From contig NMRB01000061.1 in the NCBI GenBank assembly GCA_002633025.1, positions 322,362 through 386,361 of the forward strand: a DNA stretch of 64,000 nt, read 5' to 3'. Of the stretch, positions 24,818-36,875 are shown in pieces. Source of the stretch: Notospermus geniculatus (Eukaryota; Nemertea; Pilidiophora; Heteronemertea; Lineidae). Positions within the stretch are counted from its first letter, which is position 1. Every line of letters starts with the position of its first letter. The notes under the pieces were generated by a model. That model ran no database searches. It worked only from the letters and a program-made list of their open reading frames with translations, and was not told the DNA's origin. A program made the translations under genes and the position numbers.

Positions 24818-25858
24818 CAATCCTTATGAACAAAAGAGATACGAAGATAGTATCGACACTTGATCTGTCCATATTGTTCTAGCGATCGATCAGCTCCCTT
24901 ATCGACTTGCTATCAAGATGAACGGGTCAAAGACCTTGAGCCTACATCATCATCAGTCACCCAAACATCCAAATGTCAACATGAGGCAATAACAGATGAC
25001 AGATTCTGTTGGTACCTTCAGGCTTCAGCACTCCACTCCACGACAGTATTGATTTTGCGCTATTTTGTTGGCGCGGCAGGTTCTGATCTTAAATCTGTTG
25101 ATTAACCTGATTGAGGGATATGAAATCTCTGTAATGGTGTTGTGCTGTCTCATAAATTATGGCAATACATCAAATTTCTCAATCAGATTTTATGACCGCA
25201 AGGTAAAAGGTACTATTTCCGAAGCTTTTTCACTGGACAGACATGGTATCAAAAATAAATCATTGCAAGATGACAGTGTTCTACTAGCATATTGGCTGGT
25301 ATTCATAAAGTTAGCAAATGCTTTTAAGATTTGCACAGCGAGGTCCAATGTAAATGCACAACAAAACTTGAAGTAAAAGCATTTGCTCGCTTTTTTGAAT
25401 ATCAGCCATTGACAATGGAGTTGTCATTCCTTGAATTGAAATGCTGGTTGGCTCGCAAAGGAAACGCATCTCAACAAACGGGCCCCAGCCCATCTTCATC
25501 GAAGTCACCCTGCCCTTTCCTTCGAAGCTTTCCACAACCATACCCTTTTGCGTGTGGTTGAGTCAGTAGCTGCAGAATGTTTGCCCTGATATGCAGGCAT
25601 TTCACATCGCATGCAATAGCAACAATGGTAAATTGAGGGAAATAGAAGCTCCTACTGTATGATTTACTACAAGAATGTTGAAAGGGGCGCATAATGTTGT
25701 GAACACCTAGACCTAAATCACGGTTGCCATGAAGACTTGCCTCATGTCTCCTACGTCCTCCCACAACTGCTGTCTTTGTAGATTTCAGAAGATCGTCGCA
25801 GTGCTCATATTCCCCACAAAGACGCAGAACCCAATGACAAAATAAAATGCCTACTCAC
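24818..25858. other. No gene seen
   Basis: Overlapping short ORFs on both strands at about 25311-25764, none convincing. Confidence 0.35.
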
Positions 25859-25931
25859 CATTCGAGATGTTGTCCATGCTCATCGTCATGACTTGGTAGA
25901 TTCGCCGATGCAAGTCAGTAGGCTTGGCCAT
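25859..25931 (-). CDS. Candidate first coding exon, unrecognised gene
   Basis: The start sits in a strong context (CAACATGGCC). Twenty-four codons plus one base follow, ending at a consensus donor (GAATG/GTGAGTAG). The protein is MAKPTDLHRRIYQVMT, then MSMDNISN. It lies 1.2 kb downstream (minus direction) of the PDE4 UCR1 exon, where PDE4 genes can have promoters for short isoforms, so it might be a PDE4 short-form start. It also has the phase required by the exon at 408-534 (G plus GA would give glycine). Sequence alone does not decide. I recognise no family from these residues. Confidence 0.4.
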
Positions 25932-26446
25932 GTTGTATCTTGAATGTTTCGGTCATGCGAACGTTGTCACTTCATTCTTGATCCATTTGGTAGCATACGC
26001 TAATTCATGTATGATGATCTAGTTCACCCATCACCCAGCAGATGGCACCAGAGTGGCACGGGATCATGTACACATTATTGTACAGGATCATACACAGGGG
26101 TTCAGTTTACTTGACATTTAAAGAATCGATAGAAGCTGTCTTATCTGGCATTATCTTAACCCTTTTAGAAAATCGGTATTGATTCATTCAATCTAAAATC
26201 AATAGAATAATCCATTTAAATCAAATTGGAAGTGTTATCTAAACAACTCCGGCGGGGCAATGGATTTCTATCTTCAGCACCACACCAGGATTTGGCAAAG
26301 TGGTCTCAAAATCAATTTGGTAATGTTTTATGCACAAGCACTGCAAAATTATTATTCAAGGATGATCTGCAACCATCTAATGGTTTCCTTTTGAAAAAGA
26401 TGGTCGTAGGCTCTTGCATTTGTGACAAATATTTATAGTGACCAGG

Positions 26447-26532
26447 GGCCTGTTTCATAAAGTAACTCAATGCATTTTCCATTTGGTTACTACAGAGGTA
26501 CCATTAGCAAAGTCACTTTATGAAACAGGTCC
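26447..26532. mobile_element. Short MITE (GCCTGTTTCATAAAGT ends)
   Basis: Terminal words GGCCTGTTTCATAAAGT and CACTTTATGAAACAGGTCC are inverted repeats, with GCATTTTCCATTTGGTTA inside. Same family as the outer element at 20803-21138, without the nested insertion. Confidence 0.8.
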
Positions 26533-27176
26533 AATGCGTTTATTTTTGTTTGTTTTCAAAAACATTTATTGACCAGAGATAATATTAGTTATCAGTATTG
26601 GGATACGACCTTACTTCCACTTCTAGTGCCACCTACTGACAATAACCTGTGAGAGAACTATGTAACAAGTGATTGAAATAAACACGTACTGCTTGGTCTG
26701 CTATCCATTTTACCAAGAAAAAGAACATCCAACATTTCTCAGTGAAATGACCCTCTATGAAAAGTAACTGTCAGCCTACCAGCAACTGCCTAATTTAGTT
26801 CAACAGCCATGTCAGCGATGAAGAGTTAAGATCAGCATCAAACAAGTGCTATGTTCAAGAATGCTGAGTAGATGGTAGCTCTACTATAACACCAGGCAGA
26901 AGTCAGTTAAGTCCCATAAAATATGGACCAAATGAAACTATCAGGAAGACCAAGTCCTCAAATCAAGCCCATTCTACCCAAAACCTCAGTTTCTGACTTC
27001 GATACTGGAAGTTTCGGCCTCAAGTCAACCAGGAAAATGATGGTGGAAGGTCATTCACTACGAATTTAGAATGACTTCGTCTGAAAGACGTATTACCTCT
27101 TGGGCAGAATGGTGAAGATATTGAGGACGAAGTTCTAAGAGTGAGATTTGATCATTGGACTCGCCACATCACTTAC
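26533..27176. other. Probable intron after the PDE4 exon; nothing else seen
   Basis: No recognised coding segment. I looked on the minus strand for the second half of UCR1 and did not find it. Confidence 0.4.
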
Positions 27177-27356
27177 ATTTCACTGGTAATGGAAGAATTT
27201 CGTGACATCGACTTTGGCGATAAGTCGAAGTCGCTGTCGGATCTGTACAGGAAGGACTCTCTTCGTTGGGGAAGATTCTGTAACACCAGCCCCGCCGACG
27301 GGCTCGCCCCGTCCAGCGGGCTACGATTTGGTGACGTGCCATTCTCCACATCAAAG
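27177..27356 (-). CDS. PDE4 (dunce ortholog): PDE4-type cAMP phosphodiesterase, exon encoding start of UCR1
   Basis: A 180-nt minus-strand exon between a good acceptor (CATCCTGTCTTTGCAG) and a consensus donor (AAT/GTAAGTG). The 59 full codons begin [16 protein letters not shown], continue [11 protein letters not shown], then [18 protein letters not shown] and [11 protein letters not shown]. This is the conserved block at the start of UCR1 in long PDE4 isoforms, closer to fly dunce ([13 protein letters not shown]) than to vertebrate forms. PDE4 hydrolyses cAMP. RRES holds the conserved protein kinase A site (Ser54 of human PDE4D3), exon residue 33. The exon starts with one base completing a split codon and ends two bases into one; the start phase is that of the vertebrate exon beginning (C/G)FDV. 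No second UCR1 half, UCR2 or catalytic exon (HDVDHPG) was seen to the left, consistent with the very long introns of PDE4 genes. Confidence 0.93.
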
Positions 27357-28133
27357 CTGCAAAGACAGGATGATGCAACAATTAAGACTTTTTGTTGAAC
27401 AAGATTTTTCCTAAGGAGCACATAGATGATAATGTTGGTCCTATCTGCTGTCATGAAATCACCTGAAACTGGAATAGAAGAAATCAACACACCACTGATA
27501 GATCATACAATATACAAGGCTATAAGTGAATACAGCAGCTGGGTGGTTCTACTACTGGTGTTCACCATTAGATGGCAGGGTTGGTGCAGCGGGGACAGCA
27601 GTGAGGAGCCTGTCGGTCCAACACACGAGTAACCAGGACAACCACACTAACATTATAACATTATTACAACTTCTACTGAATATCAGATCAAAAATAGATA
27701 AGAGAGGAAAAATGAACAACTCGATTTATGAACAATTCTATTTTTGAGCAGGTGCATATCCTCGGCAACAAAAAAAGAAGGCCTACCGGTACGCTGCCAA
27801 TATGATTTTTCTTGTCTATTTCGGATTGTTGGCAAGAATTCTGTGCAACACTCCACATGCCAGATTGGATTATACCTCTTGCCTACAATATTGTGGTGTA
27901 AAGGCCTACTACCTTGTTACAACAAGGCCTGGGGTAACAAAACCACTGACCTGGCCGACAGCCAGCAAAGATGGGCTTCTTTAGTGCAGGTACAAGCACA
28001 AACAGTTGGATGATATCACCTTTTCGAATCAGAGTAGACCCTGAGACAGTACAGACATTAGCGCATTTTCTAACTCAACTAGGTCCACATGAATTCAGAG
28101 GGCCGGGGAAACCAGGCCGTTGGACACCCAAGA
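27357..28133. other. Probable PDE4 intron upstream of the UCR1 exon
   Basis: Short ORFs only; no upstream PDE4 exon recognised. Confidence 0.4.
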
Positions 28134-28490
28134 CACTGACAACTAAGCCTCCAAAATTCTATCATGACAATGCAAAAGTATCTATCACAACAATGCAAAA
28201 GGGCCTGTTGACAATAAGCCTCTGGCGTTCTATCACGACAATGGAAAAGGGGGCCTGTTGACAATAAGTCTCTGGAGTTCTATCACGTGGAAAAGGGGGC
28301 CTGTTGACAATAAGTCTCTAGAGTTCTATCACGAAAATGCAAAAGTTGGCCTGTTGACAATAAACCTCTAGAGTTGTATCACGACAACGGAAAAGGGGGC
28401 TGTTGACAATAAGCCTCTAGAATTCGATCATGACAATGCAAAAGGGGGCAGGTTGACAACAGGCCTTTAGAGTTCTATTATGGTAATGCC
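28134..28490. repeat. Minisatellite, unit of about 45-50 bp
   Basis: Repeated TTCTATCACGACAATGCAAA, GGGGGCCTGTTGACAATAAG and CCTCTAGAG words. The same array type occurs at 34269-34611 and 45541-45784, and partly at 38863-39053. The right-hand part (from about 28368) is the left edge of the large duplication. Confidence 0.85.
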
Positions 28491-28806
28491 ATTTGACAAG
28501 GAGTCTCTACATGAAGAATACTATTGTGACATTTCACCAGGTGGTGAGTTGCCAAGTGGCTACCATCTAGAGTTATGACATGGCAAAGGCTGAAGCGACT
28601 CTGCCATTTCAGATATTCATCACAATATTGCAGAATGGCAGAAAGTGCTAACATGGAAGTCAAATTTTGCCCCCCCCCCCTCCTCGTTACATTAAACATG
28701 AAGATCGAAGCCCTTGGCCATCAGCAGCGAATGGCAGAATAATGTGTGCTTCTAAATAGGCCTGTATCATATTAAATTTGGGATGCTGTCCTTGGTTACA
28801 AACTAT

Positions 28807-28924
28807 GGGCCGTATTCTAGAAGCTTCCTTAACTGTAAGGTCGACCTTAATCTTTTGTATTATACCCTGCAAACAATAGCTAAAGGTCGACCTTACACTT
28901 AAGGAAGTTTCTAGAATACGGCCC
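28807..28924. mobile_element. MITE A (GGGCCGTATTCTAGAAG ends), with empty site in the other copy
   Basis: 118 bp with inverted ends GGGCCGTATTCTAGAAGCTT and TTTCTAGAATACGGCCC, flanked by TAT on both sides. The matching place in copy 2 (about 39293) reads ACAAACTATGTTTGTC with one TAT and no element. That gives an insertion with a 3-bp target duplication, as in PIF/Harbinger-type elements. Arms also carry AAGGTCGACCTTA. Confidence 0.92.
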
Positions 28925-29126
28925 TATGTTTGTCATAGCGCTTGGCCTCCCTCCAATATAAAAAACAAAGAGAGCACCTGCAACATAATAGAAGTACTAA
29001 TAACAAACAACACTAGTCACTTTGGCTACGGTATCAACAACAGAAATAAAAAACACGACCCCCCCTGACCGCGAGATGCTGTTAATTAACTTTATCAAAA
29101 CAAAATAATTAAGTACAGGAAACTAA

Positions 29127-29244
29127 GGGCCGTATTCTAGAAGCTTCCTTAAGCCTAAGGTCTACCTTTAGCTATTGTTTGCAGGGTAGAATACAAAAGA
29201 TTAAAGTGGACCTTAGAGTTAAGGAGGCTTCTAGAATACGGGCC
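29127..29244. mobile_element. MITE B, same family in opposite orientation, empty site in the other copy
   Basis: 118 bp with the same inverted ends. Its interior (TTTAGCTATTGTTTGCAGGG) is the reverse complement of MITE A, so it inserted in the other orientation. TAA occurs on both flanks. Copy 2 at about 40546-40551 reads GGAAATTAAATGTTCCG without the element. Confidence 0.9.
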
Positions 29245-29922
29245 TTAATGTTCCGGGCAGGGCTGTTTCATAGAACAGCATTGAAGTCCAGATAACAAAC
29301 GTTAATGCAAACACAAATCAATTGGCCGAAACGGTCCTACAACAGCTTTTCGTGAAATTCTGTTGCTTTTTTCCGGCACCACGGCACCAACTGTCATTTG
29401 CATGCACACAGCAGCTGATATATTATCACTGTCAATATCTGTTTTCGACTATATGTATGACTGGGAAACTTACAGTATGTAATTTACCAATTCGTTCGGG
29501 ATTTTATTATCTTGTTTGCCAGAAATCTCACACTAAGCCTTTTAGATTTGGTAACAGGTAATCTTGTTGGCACAAAATCCCACGTGGAAGTCAACCTTCT
29601 CAATGGGCAGATCGTAAGTAATCTGTCACACTTCCATTTCCACAATATTGTCAAGCTGGAAAGCAATAATTTCCACCAGAAAGTAAACTGCCAGAAGCAA
29701 TCTTAAGAGTCAGTTTCCCTTTCATCATGACTCAGGGGTGGATCCAGGGATCTCGGAAGGGGAGGAATCCCAATATATGTAAGCACCAAAGGTGTGAAGC
29801 CCACCGCGGTTCTGGGAGACATATCTTTTGATTAGAAATGCAGACGAAAAAATGAACTGAAAAACGAAGGTATAAAGGGGGATGTCTTGAAAGTTCGGAA
29901 AGGGAAGATGATACTAATGATA
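29245..29922. other. Segment only partly shared with copy 2
   Basis: About 29312-29800 has no counterpart in copy 2, where matching sequence jumps from about 40621 to CACCGCGGTTCTGGGAGACA (40640). It contains a plus ORF (29322-29561) without coding signs and, near 29745, a CAGGGGTGGATCCAGGG motif like the end of the hAT-type MITE at 54182. Confidence 0.5.
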
Positions 29923-31272
29923 CTAATTTTTTTCTGCCTTTTGTTTAAAATCTATGGCTCTAACCATCAGGCCACATGTTGCACGACTGCACTACAGAGG
30001 TCACTGATGACATTTATTCCCAGTCACCTCATCATGCTTTATGTGGGTGTGGTCATATGGACTTCATTCATACCTAGCTAACTAGTGCAGAAAACTCTCC
30101 ATGAAAAGAAATACCCTAACATTTACCTTACCTCTCAACAAGACCATTGACCAGATTCAGATACAGGGTAGAAATATACCGCACCATTATCTGCCGAATC
30201 AGCTGTCAACCTGTAATTGTCCACCATTCTCACTTGTTTATTTGTCAAGAACTGTTTGATAATTTTACCATTTCAAATGGAATACCGTGAGCGACGAACC
30301 TGAATTTCTTCAGACTCGCTTTCAGGAGAAATCACCAAATTCCAGCAAATCACAAGAAACCTGGGGTTTTAGTGGGTTTGGGATAGGTGGAAGTACAGCT
30401 AATATCAAGTAATATAATATGTTTGCCCAGATAATGGCTGATGTGGAAAAGAGATGCTGCGCTGCGCTTGCATTCCACAAAATGCTAATTTTTACCTCAG
30501 CTTGATTCAGATTGATAGGCCTACAGTGCCATACAGGACCCAATTTTATGCCTGGGAGGGCTTTGTTTAGGACAATACAGATACCACCTTTCCTCACCCG
30601 TGCAAAAGATATTTTGAAATTTCAAAGAAAGCCAGAAATGCGGAAAAGTAATGACAACAAAAATTACCGTTTCCAAGAAAACTGGAGAAGAAAGCACAAA
30701 TGTTGGAAAAGAAATGAAGACAAAGATTTTACCGTTCAACTGTGCAACTGATCAGTTCTGCTGTTGACACTGATAGAGACTCTGTCAAATACACTGCTCT
30801 GATGAAATAAACCATTGTGTCAAGATTTCAAGTATGATCTCCTGAAGTTCTTGCGTCTGACGCTTTTTATTACGAAAATGGTTTGTGATGTGCGATTTAC
30901 CATAGCAACCGACGTCACCAACACTCTGAACAGCCGACCGTCAACAGTTTCAGTCAAGTGAAGTTCAGCCCCAGCAGATGCGCTGCCCCTTTCATTCATG
31001 TCATTGAAGAGATTTGGTATGATTTGGTATGATCTTGGAGGAATTATACTGACTTCCTCCAAGGTATGATTCAATAATTGAACATGTCAATAAGGTACTG
31101 CAAGTTCTTACTTGGTGTTGGTGAAAAAGCTGGGAACATCCCAGTAATGAGTGAACTCGGTCGCTTTCCTCTAGGGACCAACATCATTTTAAAGATTGTT
31201 GAATATTGTTATCATCTTCATACCATTGAAAACCCTGTTTTGAAGGATGTATTTTCATCCAATGTAGTTAAT

Positions 31273-31743
31273 AGTTGCGCTTCCACTACAAAAAAAGCCG
31301 CTCTTGTTCTGCTTCCATTACAGAATTGCCGGGTTTAATAAGTCCGGTTCTATTAAGTGCGGATCTATTTAGTTTGGATAGGTCATGCACAGTCGCAAGC
31401 GACCGTGGAGCCACCTGTAGCCGAGCATAATACTACAAATAGATCCGGTGTTATTGCCATTCCACTACAAAATTTATCCGCATCTAGATTCGGAGTATGA
31501 TCGGCTATGCTATCCGAACTAAATAGATCCGCACTTAATAGAACCGGACTTTTTAAACCCGGCAATTCTGTAATGGAAGCAGAATAAGAGCGGACAAATA
31601 CCGGCTTTTTTGTAGTGGAAGCGCAACTCGAACTAAATAGATCCGCACTTAATAGAACCGGACTTATTAAACACGGCTATTCTGTAATGGAAGCAGAATA
31701 AGAGCGGACAAATACCGGCTTTTTTTGTAGTGGAAGCGCAACT
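31273..31743. mobile_element. Inverted-repeat element with a duplicated right arm (copy 1)
   Basis: Left end AGTTGCGCTTCCACTACAAA runs to GATCTATTTAGTTTGGATA. The right arm is its reverse complement and ends TTTGTAGTGGAAGCGCAACT. The right arm is then repeated once more in tandem (31628-31743). Same structure at 42553-43023 in copy 2. No transposase. Confidence 0.88.
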
Positions 31744-33680
31744 AATATCTATACGGACGCAATGAACTGAATTTGAATTCGAATTTGAATTTGTAGAAGA
31801 TATTCTTTGATCGTGAAATTTCGCCCCTAAGATCGAGTTGGCCAGTGCACACGTGAGCAAATGGTAGGGAGGCGATAACCACCTGAGCTGATGACGTGAA
31901 CAAGGAAAATGTCACACCAGGGGCGCCAACTACATGTAGCGTTTTTGGTTGGAGGGGGTAATATTAGGCTCTCGGGGGGACTGCATTTTTTGCCGTTTTT
32001 TCGGGCAAAATCTGACGGAAAGCATGTTTTTTGGTGCTGTCTTGGGCCATTTGCCCCGTCCCCCTGCTAGCAAAGAGGCTAGGCGTCAACTGTCAGTAGA
32101 AGACGCAGAGCAGAGTTGATGGGGAAATGAAAATGTTTTGTCACAAAAACGAAACGAGACAAACTGCGCTCACACACTCAATGGAGCAAAGGCAAATACC
32201 ACGTAATTCTTCCATTTCAAGTCAGGACTGACCTTTGCCAGAAATGGCGGATTTCCATGAGCATATCAGCTAGACCAAGACGTATTCATTGTATAATAGG
32301 CAATAATCGGCTGGATGTATGCTGCATGTATGCTAACACCAAAGACTCATCTTGGACAGGCCCAACGGCAGAGACTTGTACACACACATGGTTGCTTCCA
32401 ACTCGACTACGACCTTTCACCATCGCTCTACCAATTATACAACACTGAGCATTCTGTGTGCGCCTACCTTGATATTACACACCTCTGCATCGAGGAACGA
32501 GCGATTCAAAGGCATATTTTGGAAACGAAAAGCAAAATGAGAAATAAACTGATAAAAGTGATAGGCCAATGTCGAACTCCCCCTACCTTCTGGACCTTTG
32601 CAGCAATACAGATCCCAGTTGATTCGAACGAGCAAAGATGGCCAGGCCTGCATTCAGTTTTGAATGTGTTGGACTCAGGTAATTATCCTTAGAGAAATGG
32701 ACAATTGAACTCGATCGTGAACTCGTATGCGTCCTTGTTGAAACTGAGTGATGGACTTCCATAAGGGACCTGTCTTCCTTTGAAAGAGTAAAAACAGTTT
32801 TTGAGGTACTCCCATTGCTTGCGTTTGGCTCCATCATGGGAATTTGCCGGTATTCCGCATGAAGATATGAAATGATGTCACGAGCATAAAACCATTTTCC
32901 AGAAAAAAACAATTTATCACGTCGGATTTTTACTGATATCAGAGACCTGCTGTTTTCACCCAATGCAAAACGCCGCGGAATGAAATGAGATTGCGACTAT
33001 GTACTAGTATGATACATGTATCCAGATATAAATCATTCTCAGGAAACGCCTCAGATCGAAACTACGTGATAAAGTCATTTACACAAGTATAACTGGTCAG
33101 ATAATTTGACACTTATCAAAATCATGTTTCATCAGAAGTACAGCATAAAACTTCCAACTACAGGTTTATGAGCATCATGTCCACAGCTTCACACCATAAT
33201 ATGCAAAATCATCTGCGGAATAGATCCTGGACGAGAGTATGATACATCACAGACTAATGACAACTTTGACGGCTAGATTGAAGAGCCCCCATTCACACTC
33301 ATATTCGGAAGGGGTGTCACTCATCCGTGCAATGACATGCTTTGGAATGTCACAAATCCACAGCGACGACAACCGAGTATCCTTCCCTAACAGTAACCAG
33401 CACTGAGACTGAAGCGAAACTGAGGCTAACACAGGGGAACATCGTTTATGTATGAGGTGTACATAGCTCAGAGGTGCTTGTTTTACAAGTACAGTCTGTT
33501 GTAACTGATGCAGCAGTTGGATGTTGATGAAGGTGATCTTTCAAAGTAAAGAACAGGAGGAAGGGAAAGAATACTGAAAAACGGTTTGATCGTAGAAGAC
33601 AATTGAAAGCCTTGCTTAGCCTGAATGCCTGGGGTTCACATTACCATGTTGCTCAGTCTTTGGCAGCAAAGCACATTGGG

Positions 33681-33838
33681 ATCTCTACTACATGTAGAAA
33701 GTGCCTGAGGAAGACCCCGGTTGGGGTCGAAAATTTGCGAAATTCGGAGACGACTTTACGTATCATATCATTTTGTGTGTCGTTCTTTGTGCTGTATGTT
33801 GGATATCTGAAAATTCTAACTGGTATTAAAGGTACATG
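33681..33838. repeat. GACCCC family fragment (half element)
   Basis: AAGTGCCTGAGGAAGACCCC, GGTTGGGGTCGAAAATTTGC and GGAGACGACTTTACG match the right half of the foldback at 60546-60716. Equivalent copy at about 44964-45113. Confidence 0.75.
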
Positions 33839-34268
33839 TATATGAAAATTGAATACCTTCTAAGAGCAGCCACTCTTGCATCCATCCTAGATAATTTAGC
33901 TGTGTATATGAGCCAGTATCATTCTGGCTATCCTCACGTACAAAAGTAGATGATACAGAGATAAAACGTGCCATCAGATGATCATGACGCGATTAACGCT
34001 TGTATAATGATTTGACGTGATAATGACAAAATGATGTGATGGCTTTTTGATAGTATGTAATGGGCATTTTGTACAAGGATAGCTTGTGATTGGCTAGTAA
34101 CTCTCCTTCTGTCAGATCAGATCGGGAGACACGGTCAGTTGTATATTCTAGTCTTGTACACCAGGTACATCCATCCTGTGAGTCAGAAATTCATCATACA
34201 TGTATTAATGAGTAGAGTATATACAGAATGTCAAGAAGTCCCTTGGACAAACCTTGGAGGAATTATAC

Positions 34269-34611
34269 TGGAAAAGGGGGCCTGTTGACAATAAGAAGAG
34301 TTCTATCACGACAATGCAAAAGGGGGCTGTTGACAATAAGCCTGTAGAGTTCTATCACGACAACGGAAAAGGGGGCTGTTGACAATAAGCCTGTAGAGTT
34401 CTATCACGACAACGGAAAAGGGGGCTGTTGACAATAAGCCTGTGGAGTTCTATCACGACAATGCAAAAGGTGGCCTGTTGACAATAAGCCTCCAGAGTTC
34501 TATCACGACAATGCAAAAGGGGCCTGTTGACAATAAGCCTCCAGAGTTCTATCACGACAATGCAAAAGGGGCCTGTTGACAACCTGTAGAGTTCTATCAC
34601 GACAATGCAAA
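34269..34611. repeat. Minisatellite array in copy 1
   Basis: About eight units of GGGGGCTGTTGACAATAAGC / TTCTATCACGACAA. The matching array in copy 2 (45541-45784) is about 100 bp shorter, so the repeat number differs between the two copies. Confidence 0.88.
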
Positions 34612-34650
34612 ATTCAATCCGTTTGTCCTCCAAGGACAAACGGATTGAAT
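34612..34650. repeat. Perfect 18-bp-arm hairpin
   Basis: ATTCAATCCGTTTGTCCT, loop CCA, AGGACAAACGGATTGAAT. It directly follows the minisatellite and is conserved without change at 45785-45823. Confidence 0.95.
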
Positions 34651-36476
34651 GAAAATTGAACCAGCCACAAGATGTTCCAATAAGGAACTCTGCTGTACAA
34701 CAAGGAGACAAAAAGGATCCTATACAATGTACCTGTACTTTGGAAATGCCAACTCGTTCAACAGGGATCGCGATATTGCAAGACTGCAAATTATAGTTGG
34801 CTGTAACTGCTCTTATGCTAATCAGCAAGACGGGTCTCTAAGGAAATCATATCAGCCGACTGAAAGATGTTCACAAGTCATCAAATACAGATGCGTGTGC
34901 AGTGGTACCTCGCCTCTGGAAACATCTGACAAGAGGACAAAGTTCAGTTCCGAATCGCCCTTTTTCCTTTTGCAATAAGGCCGTTTTCTTCAATTAAGCA
35001 GCTTTGTCAGCCCGGGGGAATCTTATTCAGGTTCTAATCTACTACATGTATGTACTTTCAAAGGACACAATTGAAGATTAGAGTCTGTCATGCCAGTGTC
35101 ATATCTCACTTTTAAACAGAAATGATCGGGCCCTTGCTGCCACTGAAGAATAACGGCTGTCAACAATATTTTGAAATACCAAACATAAGAAACTGTAGGT
35201 AAACTCCCTCCTTCGACTACATGACATTTAGATAACATCAACATCAGCTTGCCTATGAATACCTGCAATATCTCCCATCAAACATCTGTCATTCCTCGTT
35301 TTATTACTGTGTACCCATATCCAATTTCTAATATTTGGCACTCCACCAGGTTAATGATAGATCGTTGGAGCTCCTTTACAAAGAAATTCAGCGGTGCAAT
35401 GCAGTGCAGTTGGAATCAGAACCCCAGAGAAAACCTAGGCCAACATTCTATGTTGCCAACATGAAAAATAGCAGATAGGGAAATTTGGCCTGCATGGATT
35501 ATGCGTCACTGCCGTAGAAATTTTCCCAAAATCATCCAGGTTGATGTCGATTCCGCTGAAAGGAATATGGCCAAGACAGGACGGTGTGACCGGCCCTGCA
35601 GTACAGCAACCAATAAGTCCCTCATTGAGCCCACAACCTCAAAGGCAATAGCTGCTGATGCTGCCACTATATTCCGAGCCCAGGTCGTTTTCAGAGGGAT
35701 GCGTTGCATGGAAATGGTTCCTCATCATTACTTATTGATGATGTCTTCTAAGCAATTCGTGTCAGAGGGCACCATGCAATTATTTTGTTCATTTTACTTC
35801 AAAACTAGGAAAACTTGCACCATCAATGAAACAAATTGCCAATCTAAATGTCGAGAGTAATAGACAAGCAAGAACATTAATCATAGAGTTTAATGTCTTA
35901 AACGGCAGATTCCCATTTCTACTGGATACAGAGGCATCAACAGGATTTTTGAAAGTGGGTTCTTGTCTTGAGAGGTTTTGTGCTGGACATCGAAATTGTC
36001 TTCAGGAAGAAAGGTAGAATACAGATACAGATGTGTTGGGAATTTAGCTAAGGACATACTCTGTCAAGGTTCCCAAATCAAGTACCGGTAGTCAAAGAAT
36101 GTAGGACTGAACCTTTTATAAAAGATTCTTTCATTAGTTTATGACCTAACCTAAGTCCAGCTCCAGGTCTGGCACACTGTACAACATTACTGTCCCCTCA
36201 ACGAGTAATTTTGAGCACATCACATAGGACCAGGACATCGTAGACACACTCGACAACCCCCCGTCGACAGTTCTCAAAATGTTTACCTTTCCTTTCGAGA
36301 ATACCCAATGATCTACTCCATTATTGATTCCTGTCCAAAAACATGACTAATGCATTGACCACCTGAGGATCGAGAAAATGGACGCACTTCATATGGACAA
36401 GATTATGGTAGTTTGTTGCTATGGATTCAAGCCTACATTTCCAGCCCAACTGCACCCTCCAACTGTAAAAAGATAC

Positions 36477-36552
36477 ACTCAAGATCACAGAAGCATTTAC
36501 TCAAGATCACAGAAGCATTTACTCAAGATCACAGAAGCATTTACTCAAGATC
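36477..36552. repeat. 22-bp tandem repeat, three units plus a partial
   Basis: Unit ACTCAAGATCACAGAAGCAT plus TT. The other copy (47767-47820) has two units plus a partial, another length difference between the duplicates. Confidence 0.92.
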
Positions 36553-36875
36553 AGGGCCAGTTTTACTCAGCTACATGTACTCGGTATATTTTATACCACA
36601 AATACTGTAATGTGGAAGTGAGGATAACATCCTAGTCAAACAATGCCCCTGTTCTGAGTGGTGGTGTTTCCTATCATCGAGGATAGAATCAGGAAGGTTC
36701 TTCAAAAGCATCCTTAGATTCCTCCATTAGTTTTCAAAGCCACACCCCTAAATATTCCGATGTTGTTCTGTAATCGGTTGCTTTGAACGCCGGTTGCAGG
36801 TTGCCCTGCAGGGAGTTGTACATGTATTTGCAATACGACTTCACCATTTTCACCACTGAACATGAACCCTAACCC

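Noticed and set aside
30820-31074. 84-codon minus ORF identical to the one at 42100-42354
   Set aside because: Identity reflects the near-identical duplication, not selection. No recognisable domain.
32583-32963. 126-codon minus ORF, identical at 43860-44240, considered as a PDE4 first exon
   Set aside because: No GT donor where a PDE4-compatible frame would need one. Conservation is explained by the duplication. Opposite-strand frames in the two copies differ by frameshift.
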